A DNA stretch of 64,000 nt from Pomphorhynchus laevis (taxonomy: Eukaryota; Acanthocephala; Palaeacanthocephala; Echinorhynchida; Pomphorhynchidae). The notes under the pieces are model-generated. The model did no database searches. It saw only the letters and a list, made by a program, of their open reading frames with translations, and had not been told where the DNA came from. This document shows positions 34,291-44,344 of this stretch, piece after piece (position 1 is the stretch's first letter; every line of letters begins with the position of its first letter). The stretch is from assembly GCA_012934845.2 (NCBI GenBank), contig WNNJ02003689.1:1-64000 (forward strand), in the 5' to 3' direction. Position numbers and translations under genes: made by a program.

Positions 34291-34329
34291 CTTTTCTCAC
34301 GCATCTTTTCAACAAAATAGTTACACAGT

Positions 34330-35400
34330 ACGAAGTACCTAAATCATGGCAAAGAAAATTCAGGCACGGTATCCTAGAGGAGTACTTGCCTGGATTAAAA
34401 TCATGTACTCGAACACGACCAGCATAGTACGCTGTGCTACCAGTGATTTCAAACCCTATCCGATCATGGTTGGCGTACATAAGGGCAGTACCTGTCACCC
34501 CTGCTATTCATCGTATGTATGGATACAATTACTTCTAAACTGAACAACGATGTCCCACAGACCCTCTTATATGCAGACGATGTTTTGCTTGCTACACAAA
34601 CACGTGCAAACCTCAAACAGCAAGTCAAAAACTGGTCTGATCGTCTATCGCAATACGGACTGCAGCTGAACATTGACAAAACTGCGTATCTTTAGCTTGA
34701 ATATCAAACGCCTGGCTCCATCGAAATCAACGGGCAGTCACTTGAAAAGTGTACTACATTCAAATACCTGGGGTCCTATCTCTTATCGGATGGTACAATA
34801 AATAAGGATGTAAAGAGGCGGCTTAACACAGCTTGGATAAAATGATGTGGCCTTTCAGGAATATTGTGTGACCGACGAATGCGACTAAAGCTTAAAGCCA
34901 AAATCTGCACAACAGTTGTGAGAACGGTTGCATTGTACGCCACAGAATGCTGGCCATCAAATTCAGACGCCAAAAGAAAATTACACGCCATGGAGATAAA
35001 TAAGCTGCGCTGCTTCCGTGGAATAACACGCCTAGATAGGATTCCGAATACCAACATCCGCCAACTTTTCGTTGTCACGCGAATAAACCTCACGGCGAGG
35101 GAACATCGACTACGATGGTTCGAACACATTCACAGGGTTGACAAAACTGCAGTATGCCGAGCCGAGGCAATCGTTCAAGGGGTACGACCTCGTAGCCGCC
35201 CTAAGAAAAGATCGATGGATACCATCCATGATGATTTGAAAGCATGTAGCCTGTCGCCAGCTCTAGCACAAAACCTAGAGGTATGGAGAAGACATCAAAG
35301 CCGCCGACCCTGGCCTGCCAGGAAAAGGCAAAGAATAAGAATAGATAATTTGATATTAAACCTGCCCTGGGACATCTACTGGTGTACTTATAAATAAATC
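34330..35400 (+). pseudogene. RTE-like LINE, ORF2 C-terminal half and 3' end
   Basis: The segment holds RGVLAWIKIMYSNTTSIVR, TLLYADDVLLATQTRANLKQ (intact YADD), LNIDKTAYL, CTTFKYLGSYLLSDGTIN and then a clean 177-residue frame (34864-35397). That frame has TVALYATECWPSN, REHRLRWFEHIHRVDKTAVC and RPKKRSMDTIHDDLKACSLS, typical RTE endings. The 3' UTR begins CCTGCCCTGGGACATCTACTGG with AATAAA. At least three frame changes lie upstream. The same UTR recurs at 40240-40400 and 40700-40770. It may be the 3' half of the family whose 5' half is at 36047-38440. Confidence 0.8.
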
Positions 35401-35589
35401 ACTATATCACTGTTTTTCTAACAAGGAAGCATAAACACCAGATAGCATTCTATATATTTTCATCGGATCAAGAAATATAACAGAATTATTCTTGCAATTA
35501 TTCTTATAAGACACTAATTACAATACAAGCAACGCTTTTGGCGCAACGATATCACATTAATTGTGAGCTAAGTCAATAGTCTACGAAAC

Positions 35590-35810
35590 ACAATGAATGA
35601 AAACGAATCCGTCGCATGTGATCGAATTAATACTAAACGATGTTGTTGCTGTAATGGATCAAACGCTGTCTGTAAAAACTGTTCTTGTGCCCGAGCAGGT
35701 AGATCGTGCACAAACTGCTTTGTAGAGTCAAGATGTTCAAATCGATCGGAACAAATGTCAACATGCATGAACGTCGGGAGTTCGATTGAAGGGCCATCAA
35801 TAAAATAAGC
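35590..35810 (+). pseudogene. Cysteine-rich N-terminal fragment of an RLE-type LINE
   Basis: The 71-residue frame has CCCCNGSNAVCKNCSCARAG, then SCTNC, a cysteine cluster also visible in degraded form (CNGPSAV, CKGWCCAKANK) upstream of the RLE-type RT at 47760-47870. I infer it is the amino-terminal zinc-binding part of that family. It is isolated here; no RT follows. Confidence 0.45.
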
Positions 35811-36046
35811 TGATATTAATAGTTATAACCATCTCTCTTCTAATCTCTGTTTTCAGGTTACAACAGAATTTGTCATCTTAGATTTGGAATGTACAGAAGA
35901 CAATTGTTCGTTGAGAACACTAGTTCGTTCGCCGCGCTCTCTCTCTATATATATCATAGAACTTTTTCTTGCAACATTTTCTCTGCGGTGCTTGTTCAGC
36001 GAAGCACCACAATTTATACTAAAACGCTCTTCGTTCCGCATAGGAC

Positions 36047-36751
36047 TCAATTAACGCACTGAAAACGGAAATCAATGAACTTAGGGAAATCGTTAAAAAG
36101 TTACCTAATCTGACTTTGGGTGATAGGAATAGCAAAGGTGGCGAAACATTCTCTCGAACATTTGCGAGTGTTGTTCGACAACAGGTCGCCCGAACTGTTA
36201 TGGCTACTTGTGACGTATCGCGTAAGTTTCCAGCATCAGCTTTAGATATAATGCAGGTTTGTCACGAGCAGGCAAAAAGATCCGGCAGCATTATAATAAG
36301 AGGGTTACCTGTTAGTGAAACAGATCACAACATTGTGAGAGACATCCTGGCTGTTACTGGTCATTTAATTCCTCCTGATAAGAAAATACGATTAAATCGC
36401 CTTCCAAGTAAACGAAAGGATATTCCATCATGGGCGGTTGTTTCATTTGATGAGTTTTCGGTTAGTAAGATACTTTCGCAGTCTTTCCGATTAAAGTATG
36501 ATGAACGTTTTAAGAATATATTTTTGTACCCTGCTAGATCCATCCCCGAACGAGAAGCGTACAGAAAATTGCGTGAACATTTAAAAGAACAAATTAGAGC
36601 CGATCCATTCCATAGATACATAATCCGTGAATCAAAGGTTGTGAGACTTGAACATAGAGAACGACCTCTTGTCAAACAGAACGATGAGCTTAACCAAGTA
36701 TTTACAAAGAGCCAAGATCTCTATAAAACAATCTTAGACCAAACCATATGA
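36047..36751 (+). pseudogene. LINE-C ORF1, RRM-containing
   Basis: A frame open from about 36047, without an ATG at its beginning, starts with a short heptad-like helix (LKTEINELREIVKKL). It continues with an RRM-like fold (SGSIIIRGLPVSETDHNIV, SWAVVSFDEFSVSKIL, FKNIFLYPARSIPEREAYRK). This resembles ORF1 proteins of L1/RTE-type LINEs. The lack of an ATG and a TAG just upstream mean the 5' part is missing. An endonuclease/RT frame follows in the same direction. Confidence 0.6.
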
Positions 36752-38440
36752 CTACTAATGGATGGGAATACCCAGGTTTCAGACACAGACAGCTCAGACT
36801 CTTGTTCGCTTCTTCTATATAATGTAGAAGGATTTAAATGTTTAATGTCAGAATAATTTAATAGTTGGGTTCGGCTGTTTGATATTGTTATACTAACTGA
36901 AACGTTCACCACAACATCCATTTCTCTTTCTGGTTTTTATTCCTTCGATATTCCTGGTGTAATGGCAAAACGTGGTCGCCCTAGTGGGGGGGGCTTGTAG
37001 TTACAATAAAAACCATAATATCACAATGGTCTTGTAGTTATTCTTATAACGCGATGCTTGTAGATTCTGCCACCCTATCAATAATCGGATGTTATTTCAA
37101 CCCTAACCATTCCGCATCGGACATTATTGACGAATTGTCTTCTTTTTTAAACGAGTCAGTTTGCTCTAAAACTGTTGTAATTGCAGGTGATTTTAATGCA
37201 CTTTTTGAACAGCCTATCCCCGAGAAACTTCGTCTACTGTGTATATTTTTTGAGTCAATAAACATTAAACTGCACGTATCATCAGAAAAATAGTCATACG
37301 AGGCTTCAAACGGAAAATCTTGTATTGATATAGTTTTCACCAATGCCTCAGTAATACATATGAAATTAGAATTATTTTACTCATGGACTCTTACACGTAA
37401 GCATAAACCCGTAAAGCTCCGTTTCTTAAATTCATATAAACATCCAGAACAACCGAAAACTTCTAAGCACAGCAGGGTATTACAGATTCAAAAGCTGAAT
37501 GTTTCTAAGATTGAAGCGGCTTTTCAATTTCTCAAAGAACAGAAATATGATGATAGTCTTAATTGTATCTCGAAGGCGATTCTAAGCGCATGTTCACATA
37601 AGAAGGTACGAAACATAATGCCTCATCTTAAGAAAATTATGCATATCCCGACTTGGCTTCGTAGACTTCAATCACGTCTTATGTCTGAAAGCAGAATGCG
37701 TTGTTATAAATTGCACGTATCCGATAGTTATATTCAATTGAGACGCTTGTATAACACACACATGCGCGAGTATAAAAAAGCAACATTAATTGCGATGGAA
37801 GCTGATCGTTTAGATAGTGCGGAACTGTACCCATGGAAAATAAAACCAAAATGAAAAGATGACGGATCTAGAGTTCCTTTAGATCAATGGCTCTTTCATT
37901 TAAAAAAGTATTACATGATGATTCCATCGCCGTACTAAATAACATTCAAAGTTCGACTAGAAATATCCCGATTACGTTGGTAGACTCAGATCCAATTAAC
38001 TCTTTGATTACTAGCGAGGAAGTTGAATCAGCACTGTTACGCATGGCAAACAAAAAAGCCGCTGGTCCCGATGACGTATATGTAGAACATCTGAAATCGT
38101 CTCTCCCACTTAGCAATTATTGGTTACATATGTTTAACTCGTTTCTATGTGGAGATCAACTACCTCAGGAATGGAGAGAGGGAATGGTGAAGGTTCTTTA
38201 CAAAGGTAAGGGTAATATATATCTCCCTGATTCCTATCGTGGTATATCGCTCCTGAATCATTAATACAAACTCTTGACGCAGATCGTTTATATACGACTA
38301 ATTAGATATCGGCAGCATTTACTTCCATTTGAGCAATATGGATTTCGCCAAGGCAGAAGTACGAGTGATGAAGCAGAAGCTCTGAGAGTTTTACGGGTAC
38401 TTGTAATAGAAAAGTTCGAAAAACAGAACTACTCTTAATC
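36752..38440 (+). pseudogene. LINE-C ORF2: APE endonuclease and start of the RT
   Basis: The APE part includes SIIGCYFNPNHSASDIIDEL and TVVIAGDFNALFE (37054-37293). A linker (37360-37854) and the RT beginning follow: NKKAAGPDDVYVEHLKSS, QEWREGMVKVLYKGKGN, SYRGISLLNH, LPFEQYGFRQGRSTSDEAEA (37887-38400). Several stops and frame changes interrupt it. The RT is cut before motif A; RTE-like 3' tail sequence follows. The cut plus the shared tail suggests an internally deleted RTE-like LINE. Confidence 0.75.
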
Positions 38441-38506
38441 TGAATCATCGAATGGAATTTAGCATAAGCTCTGTGCATGGCAGTGCGTATTGCAGTTTAA
38501 CCATGC

Positions 38507-40146
38507 CGCGAGGTGCACTTTTCACCTACGGTGAAAAAGGGACGTTTTTCACCGATACGGCTGGGTGCACTTTTCACCTACGGTGAAGTATTTTTCACCG
38601 TAGGTGAAAAAGGGACGTTTTTCACCGATACAAACCAAATTTTAATTAAAAAAAATTTACCCTTAAATATGAATATTGATTTAACAGACTGCATTATAAA
38701 AAGCAATAGAGGTAAACCAAAAATTGCTTACCAGGGATATTTTTATAATTTCAAAGAGTCTACTGCAGGAAAAAAGATTTGGAGGTATAATAAGAGAGGC
38801 TGCAAGTCTCTTTTGAAAACAAATTTGGAAAATGTCTTCCAGGAAAGTACCTGCCATGACCATATTATGGAGGAAATTAAATTTAACAAAGTTCTAATCC
38901 AGAGAGGGGTTAAGGATCGAGCCTTGAAGTCTACAGAATCAGCCAGAAACGTGATCTTAAACGTTTTAAAAGAAAATTCAAAGCTCCAAGTTCCAATTGA
39001 TCTCAAAAATATGAAAAGGTTGGTAAATGCGACAAGAAAAGCAAACAATTACACCATTGTTCTAAATTACGACATCCCCGAAGAGCTGTTTTTTACAACG
39101 GAGAATAAACAGTTTTTATTTTTTGATAGCGGGATGGACGATATAAACAGAGTTTTAATCTTCACAACAGAGGAAAATTTAAAACATTTGGTATATTCAG
39201 ATGTTCTGATATGTGATGGCACATTTCGAAGCGCACCAACTTCGTTTTCTCAAATTTTTACTATACAGTGCAGAATAAGGAATATGTTTTTGCCGATGAT
39301 GTTTTGTTTCATGAAACATAAAAATGAGACGTCTTACAATTCTATTTTCGAATGGTTAATGTCGAAAAATCCAAATGTGGGATCTAATGCTAAATCTATA
39401 ATTCTCGATTTTGAGCAATCTAGTTATAAACCGATCAAAAATAATTTTAAAAATTCCCAACTATACGGTTGTTGCTTTCATTTGGGGCAAATTATTTGGC
39501 GAAAAGTCCAGAATCTGAAATTCGCATCAGAACTTATTAATAATGCACCAATTAAACTTCAAGTCAAGATGATTTTGGCATTAAGCTTTGTATCTTTAGA
39601 AGATGTTTCACTGTATGCTGACGAATTAAGACTATATATTGTGGAACAAAAATCTTTAGATGTTTTGAATCTTTACGAATGGTTTGTACGTCAATACATA
39701 AACAATGAAACTGGCAACAATCATATTTCTTTTTGGAATGTAAAACTCCGCACGGAAAACGGTATTCCGAGGACAACGAATTCGCTCGAGGGTTACCACA
39801 GACATCTCAATACATTAATAAACATAAAACAGACTTCAATAATTCCCATTTTGAACGAGTTGAAGAATGAACAAACGATTACTGAGAATAAATTATTTTT
39901 GTCCTTATACAAAGATCCCGTCCCAAGAATTGATACCGTAAAGGACCTGCTCTTAAAATATAATGCACTGCCCCCAGTAGATTATTTAAAATATATTGCT
40001 TTAAATTTTAATTGGAAGCTAGATTAAATAAAAAAAAATTTCTATTTTTTAATTAAATTTTGGTTTGTCTCGGTGAAAAACGTCCATTTTTCACCGTAGG
40101 TGAAAAACACCCCCTTTTTCACCGTAGGTGAAAAGTGCACCCAATC
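38507..40146 (+). mobile_element. MULE DNA transposon, apparently whole, 9-bp target duplication
   Basis: TAACCATGC occurs directly at both edges (38498-38506 and 40147-40155), the 9-bp duplication expected for Mutator-like elements. The element interrupts an RTE-tail repeat whose other copy, at 40529, has no insertion. Terminal inverted repeats share GGTGCACTTTTCACCTACGG. Within and near the ends the palindrome TTTTCACC-TAC-GGTGAAAA or its halves recurs several times on the left (38517-38632) and twice on the right (about 40070-40135). Confidence 0.9.
38669..40027 (+). CDS. MULE transposase with FLYWCH finger
   Basis: A 452-residue open frame from the ATG at 38669; the frame is open upstream, but that part translates the terminal repeat. 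Residues ~20-66 are a FLYWCH-type finger: GYFYNF, W38, Y40, C45, H63 and H65. Tyr40 stands where the first zinc Cys is expected, so zinc binding may be impaired or the finger is a variant. The RNase-H-like catalytic core has D183 (DGTF), D247 (IILDFEQ), a GCCFH motif at 267-271 and E374 (NSLEGYHRH). All three acidic residues of MULE transposases are therefore present. It is the only DNA transposon gene here, with 59276-60328, that looks intact. Confidence 0.9.
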   Translation: MNIDLTDCIIKSNRGKPKIAYQGYFYNFKESTAGKKIWRYNKRGCKSLLKTNLENVFQESTCHDHIMEEIKFNKVLIQRGVKDRALKSTESARNVILNVLKENSKLQVPIDLKNMKRLVNATRKANNYTIVLNYDIPEELFFTTENKQFLFFDSGMDDINRVLIFTTEENLKHLVYSDVLICDGTFRSAPTSFSQIFTIQCRIRNMFLPMMFCFMKHKNETSYNSIFEWLMSKNPNVGSNAKSIILDFEQSSYKPIKNNFKNSQLYGCCFHLGQIIWRKVQNLKFASELINNAPIKLQVKMILALSFVSLEDVSLYADELRLYIVEQKSLDVLNLYEWFVRQYINNETGNNHISFWNVKLRTENGIPRTTNSLEGYHRHLNTLINIKQTSIIPILNELKNEQTITENKLFLSLYKDPVPRIDTVKDLLLKYNALPPVDYLKYIALNFNWKLD

Positions 40147-40431
40147 TAACCATGCATCAGGCACTAAATTCCTTTTAATAGAAATGCTGTTTAACATGGA
40201 CACTTTAAAGTGTACAAATATATAAAGTATAATTTGTTGTTACACCTGCCCTGGGACACACAATGGTGTACTCGTAAATAAATCACTATGTTTTCCTCAT
40301 GAGGAGGCATAAACACCAGGCAGCATTCTATATATCCTCATCAGACTAAGAAATAGAACCGAATTATTCTCGCAATATTCAAAGTAGCTACGTATGCCCA
40401 GTCATCCTATGTGTGACGACAAACTTCAACA

Positions 40432-40473
40432 ACGGTATACGCGTTTCGCTCTAACGGAGCTCATCAGTACCGT
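40432..40473 (-). ncRNA. Minimal type-I hammerhead ribozyme
   Basis: On the minus strand, in order: ACGGTA (stem I), CTGATGA (invariant core), GCTC-CGTTA-GAGC (stem II with the canonical G-C closing pair), GAAA (core), CGCG (very short stem III), TA (cleavage after A) and TACCGT (stem I partner, 6/6 pairs). Every required core base is present. Minimal type-I hammerheads with tiny stem III are known from PLEs and from retrozymes, where they cut multimeric transcripts into units. Here it lies between two direct copies of an RTE-like tail. Self-cleavage is inferred from the sequence. Confidence 0.85.
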
Positions 40474-40779
40474 GACTTCCATAATCATCTATAGGCACCT
40501 TAACACACGCTTAAACAGTGTTTAAAGCTCGGAAAACAGAACTACCCTTAATCTGAATCATCAGAGGGAATTTTGCATAAGCTCTGTGCATGGCAGTGCA
40601 TATTACAGTTTAACCATGCATCGGGCACTAAATTCCTTTTAATAGAAATGATGTTTTGCAGGGACACTTTACAGTGTACAAATATATAAAGTATAATTTA
40701 TTGTTACACCTGCCCTGGGACACCCAATAGTGTACTCATAAATAAATTAATTCGTTTTCTTCGCAAGGAGGCATAAATT

Positions 40780-41479
40780 TCTATTTAAAAATAGAATTTT
40801 AATAATCTAGTATTTTAATGAGCCGATTAATTCGTTTAATTAAAATAATAGTTACAAATCTAAATTTGATGTTTGAATAAACATTTAAATGTTTATCTTA
40901 GTGCTATTTTTAGAGTGCTAAATATCACGAAATATGTTAAAATTGTAGAGATTTTTAATCCATACTTTTGCATATATGTTTAAAAACATTGCATTTTAGC
41001 AACACGCGTTTGAATCAAGTCAGAAATATAAGGAAGGAAAGTACATAATCGAATTAGCCTATATTAATAAAAAAAATGATTGGGAAAGTGAAGAAAGAAA
41101 ATTATTTTGGCGAGCTATGTGAAAAAGACTATTTTCAATTGTGACAGTTTGTACAGTTTTGTAATTGGATTTGTAAGCGAGATCGGTTTTTGTTATTTGA
41201 TAAATAATGTTTACTTCAATAATGTGTGAAATGTAAGGATGTTACACTGCTATATACTTCAATCCTAAACATGTGTCTGCAAACTAGTTTACGAATATTG
41301 GCACGAACCAGTTGCAACACTATCTAACAACTAATAACATCCTGCGGCGACGTTAGTATTCAGTGGATCTTCAGAGCGTAAGCACTGAGCACTAACGTTT
41401 CAACATGCCGTAATACGTGGATGGTGAATAATTTTACAAACAAATTTGATAAGTCAACTAATTTGCAAGATAACTTTTA
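40780..41479. other. AT-rich unassigned sequence with one hairpin
   Basis: No coding region. A hairpin at about 41357-41406 pairs CGTTAGTATTCAGTG with CACTGAGCACTAACG and includes words common in PLE ends (GTTTCAAC, CTTCAGAG). Confidence 0.4.
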
Positions 41480-42858
41480 CAGCCCTTTCAGTTTTATTGA
41501 CCATTTCTTTTAGTTTGATTGACCATTTCTTTCAGTTTTATTGACCTTTTCTTTCAGTTTTATTGATCCTTTTTCAGTATTATTGGCGTTTTTTAATTTT
41601 ATTGACCCTTTCTTTCAGTTTTATTGATTCCATTCAAACATTTTTGATATTTTTTTAAAAACTCCTAAAAATATGCATTCCCTTTTCAACGATTCAACAG
41701 AAAAATGCGGTGTTTATGATGAAGAAACTGTTATCATGCCAAATGAGAAAGGAAGGAAGACAAGACAGACAATTAGTAGAAGCTAAATTGAATGCTTTTT
41801 AGGGTTATTAAGCAATGATGTTCCCTTGAAAAATATGATACCTAAGCATAATGTTTCGAAATCAACATTGAAAGACTTTACAGGAGGTATACCAACGGGG
41901 AGTTTTTGGATTTAAACACATTCAAATCAGCACCGGAGAAATAAGTGCTAAAACTAAAGATTTCAATTTCGATAAAAAACATTATTGCATGCAAAATAGG
42001 TTAAAATCCATGTATAAACCTTAAATCCATATGTGAAAAACTTAGTGAACATCGCTCTGGAGGTTCGTATTCCTCATATATAGATAGCATAATGAATAAT
42101 TAAAAAGATGGATTATATCAGGAAGATCTTAACATTGATTCCATTAATAGGAATAGTAATGCAAACAAGGAAGTGAGGTTACAATATGGTTCGTCGATGC
42201 TGAATATAAACGATGAACATTTGATATTCTTAGTTGATACTGGTTTTAATTTACACTCATACAAGAGAATGAGATATTCACCTTAGAATACTAAATGTTA
42301 CATAAATGTATCACATTACAAAGATAAGTATATCAGTATTATGCGCTATCACTAAATAAGGCGTTCTTGGATATCAATAAAACGTGGGAGTTTTAAATTA
42401 TTGGATATTCTCGAGTTTATAGAACAAAAATTGCCTTCATTACCCTCTGGAAATCGAAAATACATTTTAATTGATATTGTTTCGATCCATAATACAGCAT
42501 GAGTAAGAGAATCATTCTTAAGGAAAAACTACATACTTAAGTTTCTACCGCCTTATTCGTCTCAATTAAACCCAATTGAAGATTTCGTGTTTGAAGTCAA
42601 GGGTTGGACAAAGAGAAGGCTTAGCTAATACAGAGATATTTATCAATACAATTGATGAAGATTTCATAAATGGAGATTTTAGAATGATGGGTTACTTTGA
42701 TCATATGCTCATATGGGCTCAAAAATCACTGGCATGTCTTGATTTTAAAATTTTTCATACATTTTCAATGGGATCAATAAAACTCAATGAAAGGATTAAT
42801 AAAACTGAAAAAGGGTCAATTTAACTGAAAGAAAAGGTCTATTTAAGTAAAAGGGCTG
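41480..42858 (+). mobile_element. DD34E transposon with 22-bp repeat ends, decayed
   Basis: TA lies at both edges (41478-41479, 42859-42860). Both ends start CAGCCCTTT and continue as tandem 22-bp units of the type CAGTTTTATTGACC plus TTTTCTTT: six or seven on the left (41487-41640), about four inverted on the right (42760-42858). The repeat unit agrees at roughly 16 of 22 positions with that of the element at 58974-60612, and the transposases are related. Confidence 0.8.
41673..42780 (+). pseudogene. DD34E transposase relic
   Basis: Pieces align with the intact protein at 59276-60328. The N-terminal helix-turn-helix is KGRKTRQTISRS, IECFLG, NVSKSTLK. The core is HLIFLVDTGFNLHSYKRM, then GNRKYILIDIVSIHN (MDNASIH altered, Asp kept), NYILKFLPPYSSQLNPIED (Glu kept) and YFDHMLIW. 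Many stops and frameshifts; clearly dead. Confidence 0.75.
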
Positions 42859-43159
42859 TAAATACAATCAATTGAATGTAGGAAAGTATGAATCAATTGT
42901 AAAATGTTATGATTGCAAGGGGCATGTAGCAATACGATGAGTCTACAAAAGATTTGTGAACTTAGTTACCCCGCCAAATTATAATGCTAGCAAATACTGT
43001 CTGTTGACGCTATAAAATACTTACCAACCTAAATTAGATCACAACTAAGGCTACATATTTCGTTACAAATAAATTAAAAATAAGAATATATTTACATATT
43101 TAAGTTGAAAACAATATCTTATTTAGGTGAAAAACAATCTAAGTATTAAAAAATAATTT

Positions 43160-43480
43160 TAAGAATTTTTGAACTAACTAATAGATAACATACCATAGAA
43201 TTAAGATTAAAGATCAACAATAAGAACTACTGTTATTAGGTTTTGATCCTTATTCCTCAACACAACATAACAACGGATCCAATCACATGCCAATGATATA
43301 TTCATGTGATCAAATCACATGCCAATGGGGAATTACATCATTGACATGTGATTGGACCCGTTGCTATGTTAGGTCGAGGAATAAGGGTCGAATCTGATAA
43401 CATAGTAGTTCATCCTGATGATCTTGATCCTTATTCTTATACATCGTTTGTTATTTATTGGTCAATTCACAGAAATTGAT
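43160..43480. repeat. Two PLE-B 3' repeat cores in inverted orientation
   Basis: The left copy (core 43213-43300) and the right copy (core 43330-43422) face each other around about 43315, each with the folded core. Their crossing stems differ in sequence (GATCC/GGATC on the left; GGACC/GGTC-type on the right) yet still pair. Together they form a large imperfect palindrome. Confidence 0.7.
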
Positions 43481-43641
43481 TTTATTTTAAATTTCAATTT
43501 TAACTTGATATAAATTATATAAAATATTATTTTATTTTAAATTTCAATTTTAACTTGATATAAATTATATAAAATATTATTAATTTACATAATATTAATA
43601 ATTATTAATATATTGTGAATATATTGCATACACGAGCCGCT

Positions 43642-44002
43642 ATTCTTCATTGGTCGGTTTCATATTTTCCTCGTGTGGTTCTTTTAATCCTATCAGCATC
43701 ACTGTACACTACAATCACTGTGGGTAAACCTCATCAACAGTGAGCCCACGCCTACATTTCGTGTTTCGGTCCTGTTACTGCTTCTGCTAAACTATTTGTC
43801 GTGTAATTTGGCATATAAGTCAAATATAAAGCAGCATTTCGGCGACAAGGAGTTTAGCAGAAACAGTAACAAGACCGAAACACGAAATATAGGCGTGGGC
43901 TCACTGCTGATGAGGTTTACCCACGCTGATTGTAGTGTACATTGATGCTGATAGGATTAAAAGAACCACACGAGGAAAATATGAAACCGACCAATGAAGA
44001 AT
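43642..44002. repeat. 361-bp fold-back palindrome
   Basis: Arms of about 155-160 bp are nearly perfect inverted repeats: ATTCTTCATTGGTCGGTTTC at one edge and its complement at the other, closing near TTTGTCG/CGACAA around a ~40-nt loop. No coding content is recognised. It may be a fold-back MITE or an inverted duplication, and if transcribed it would make a long hairpin RNA. Confidence 0.9.
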
Positions 44003-44009
44003 TATTAAT

Positions 44010-44344
44010 ATTATAAATATTATGTAATATTTACGTAAGTTTTATAATATTATAAATATTTTATAATATTTATATAATACGGAAGGAAGCGAAGTACAGA
44101 TAGAGGATATCGTTGGTTGATGGTGCTAGATTTGAACTGTTGGTGTTCTCGACATAAGGGGGTATTGATCGTCGCGCACAGCTTACCCTGAAAGTAATCG
44201 CTTCAAGTATTGCTCGGAAAAATCAAATAAGCTATCCTGACCCGTTAGTGCGCTTAAAACGTCGCATTGGATTCGCCATCGCCCGTGCTAAACCGAAAGT
44301 TTCACCTGACAACTCAACTTCCGCTTCACCACTACAACCTTGTA
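44010..44344. other. Unassigned sequence
   Basis: No gene or repeat is recognised apart from AT-rich words near 44020-44080. Confidence 0.4.

Larger units (their letters stand above)
38412..40770 (+). repeat. RTE-like 3' tail, two direct copies (first split by the MULE)
   Basis: Copy 1 runs 38412-38506 and resumes at 40156 to about 40400; copy 2 runs from about 40529 to 40770. Both contain AAAACAGAACTAC, GCATAAGCTCTGTGCATGGC, TTTAACCATGC, CACTAAATTCCTTTTAATAG and CCTGCCCTGGGACAC. Without the MULE the period is about 467 bp. The last part matches the RTE 3' UTR at 35350-35500. A hammerhead motif lies in the spacer between the copies (40432-40473). Confidence 0.75.

Noticed and set aside
40330-40350. 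Second CTGATGA word near 40338 (minus) as another hammerhead
   Set aside because: No stem II followed by GAAA and no stem I pairing; the word belongs to the RTE tail and is altered in the other copy at 35455.
43905-43925. CTGATGA in the arm of the 361-bp palindrome
   Set aside because: The following hairpin is not followed by GAAA and no cleavage site pairs with it.
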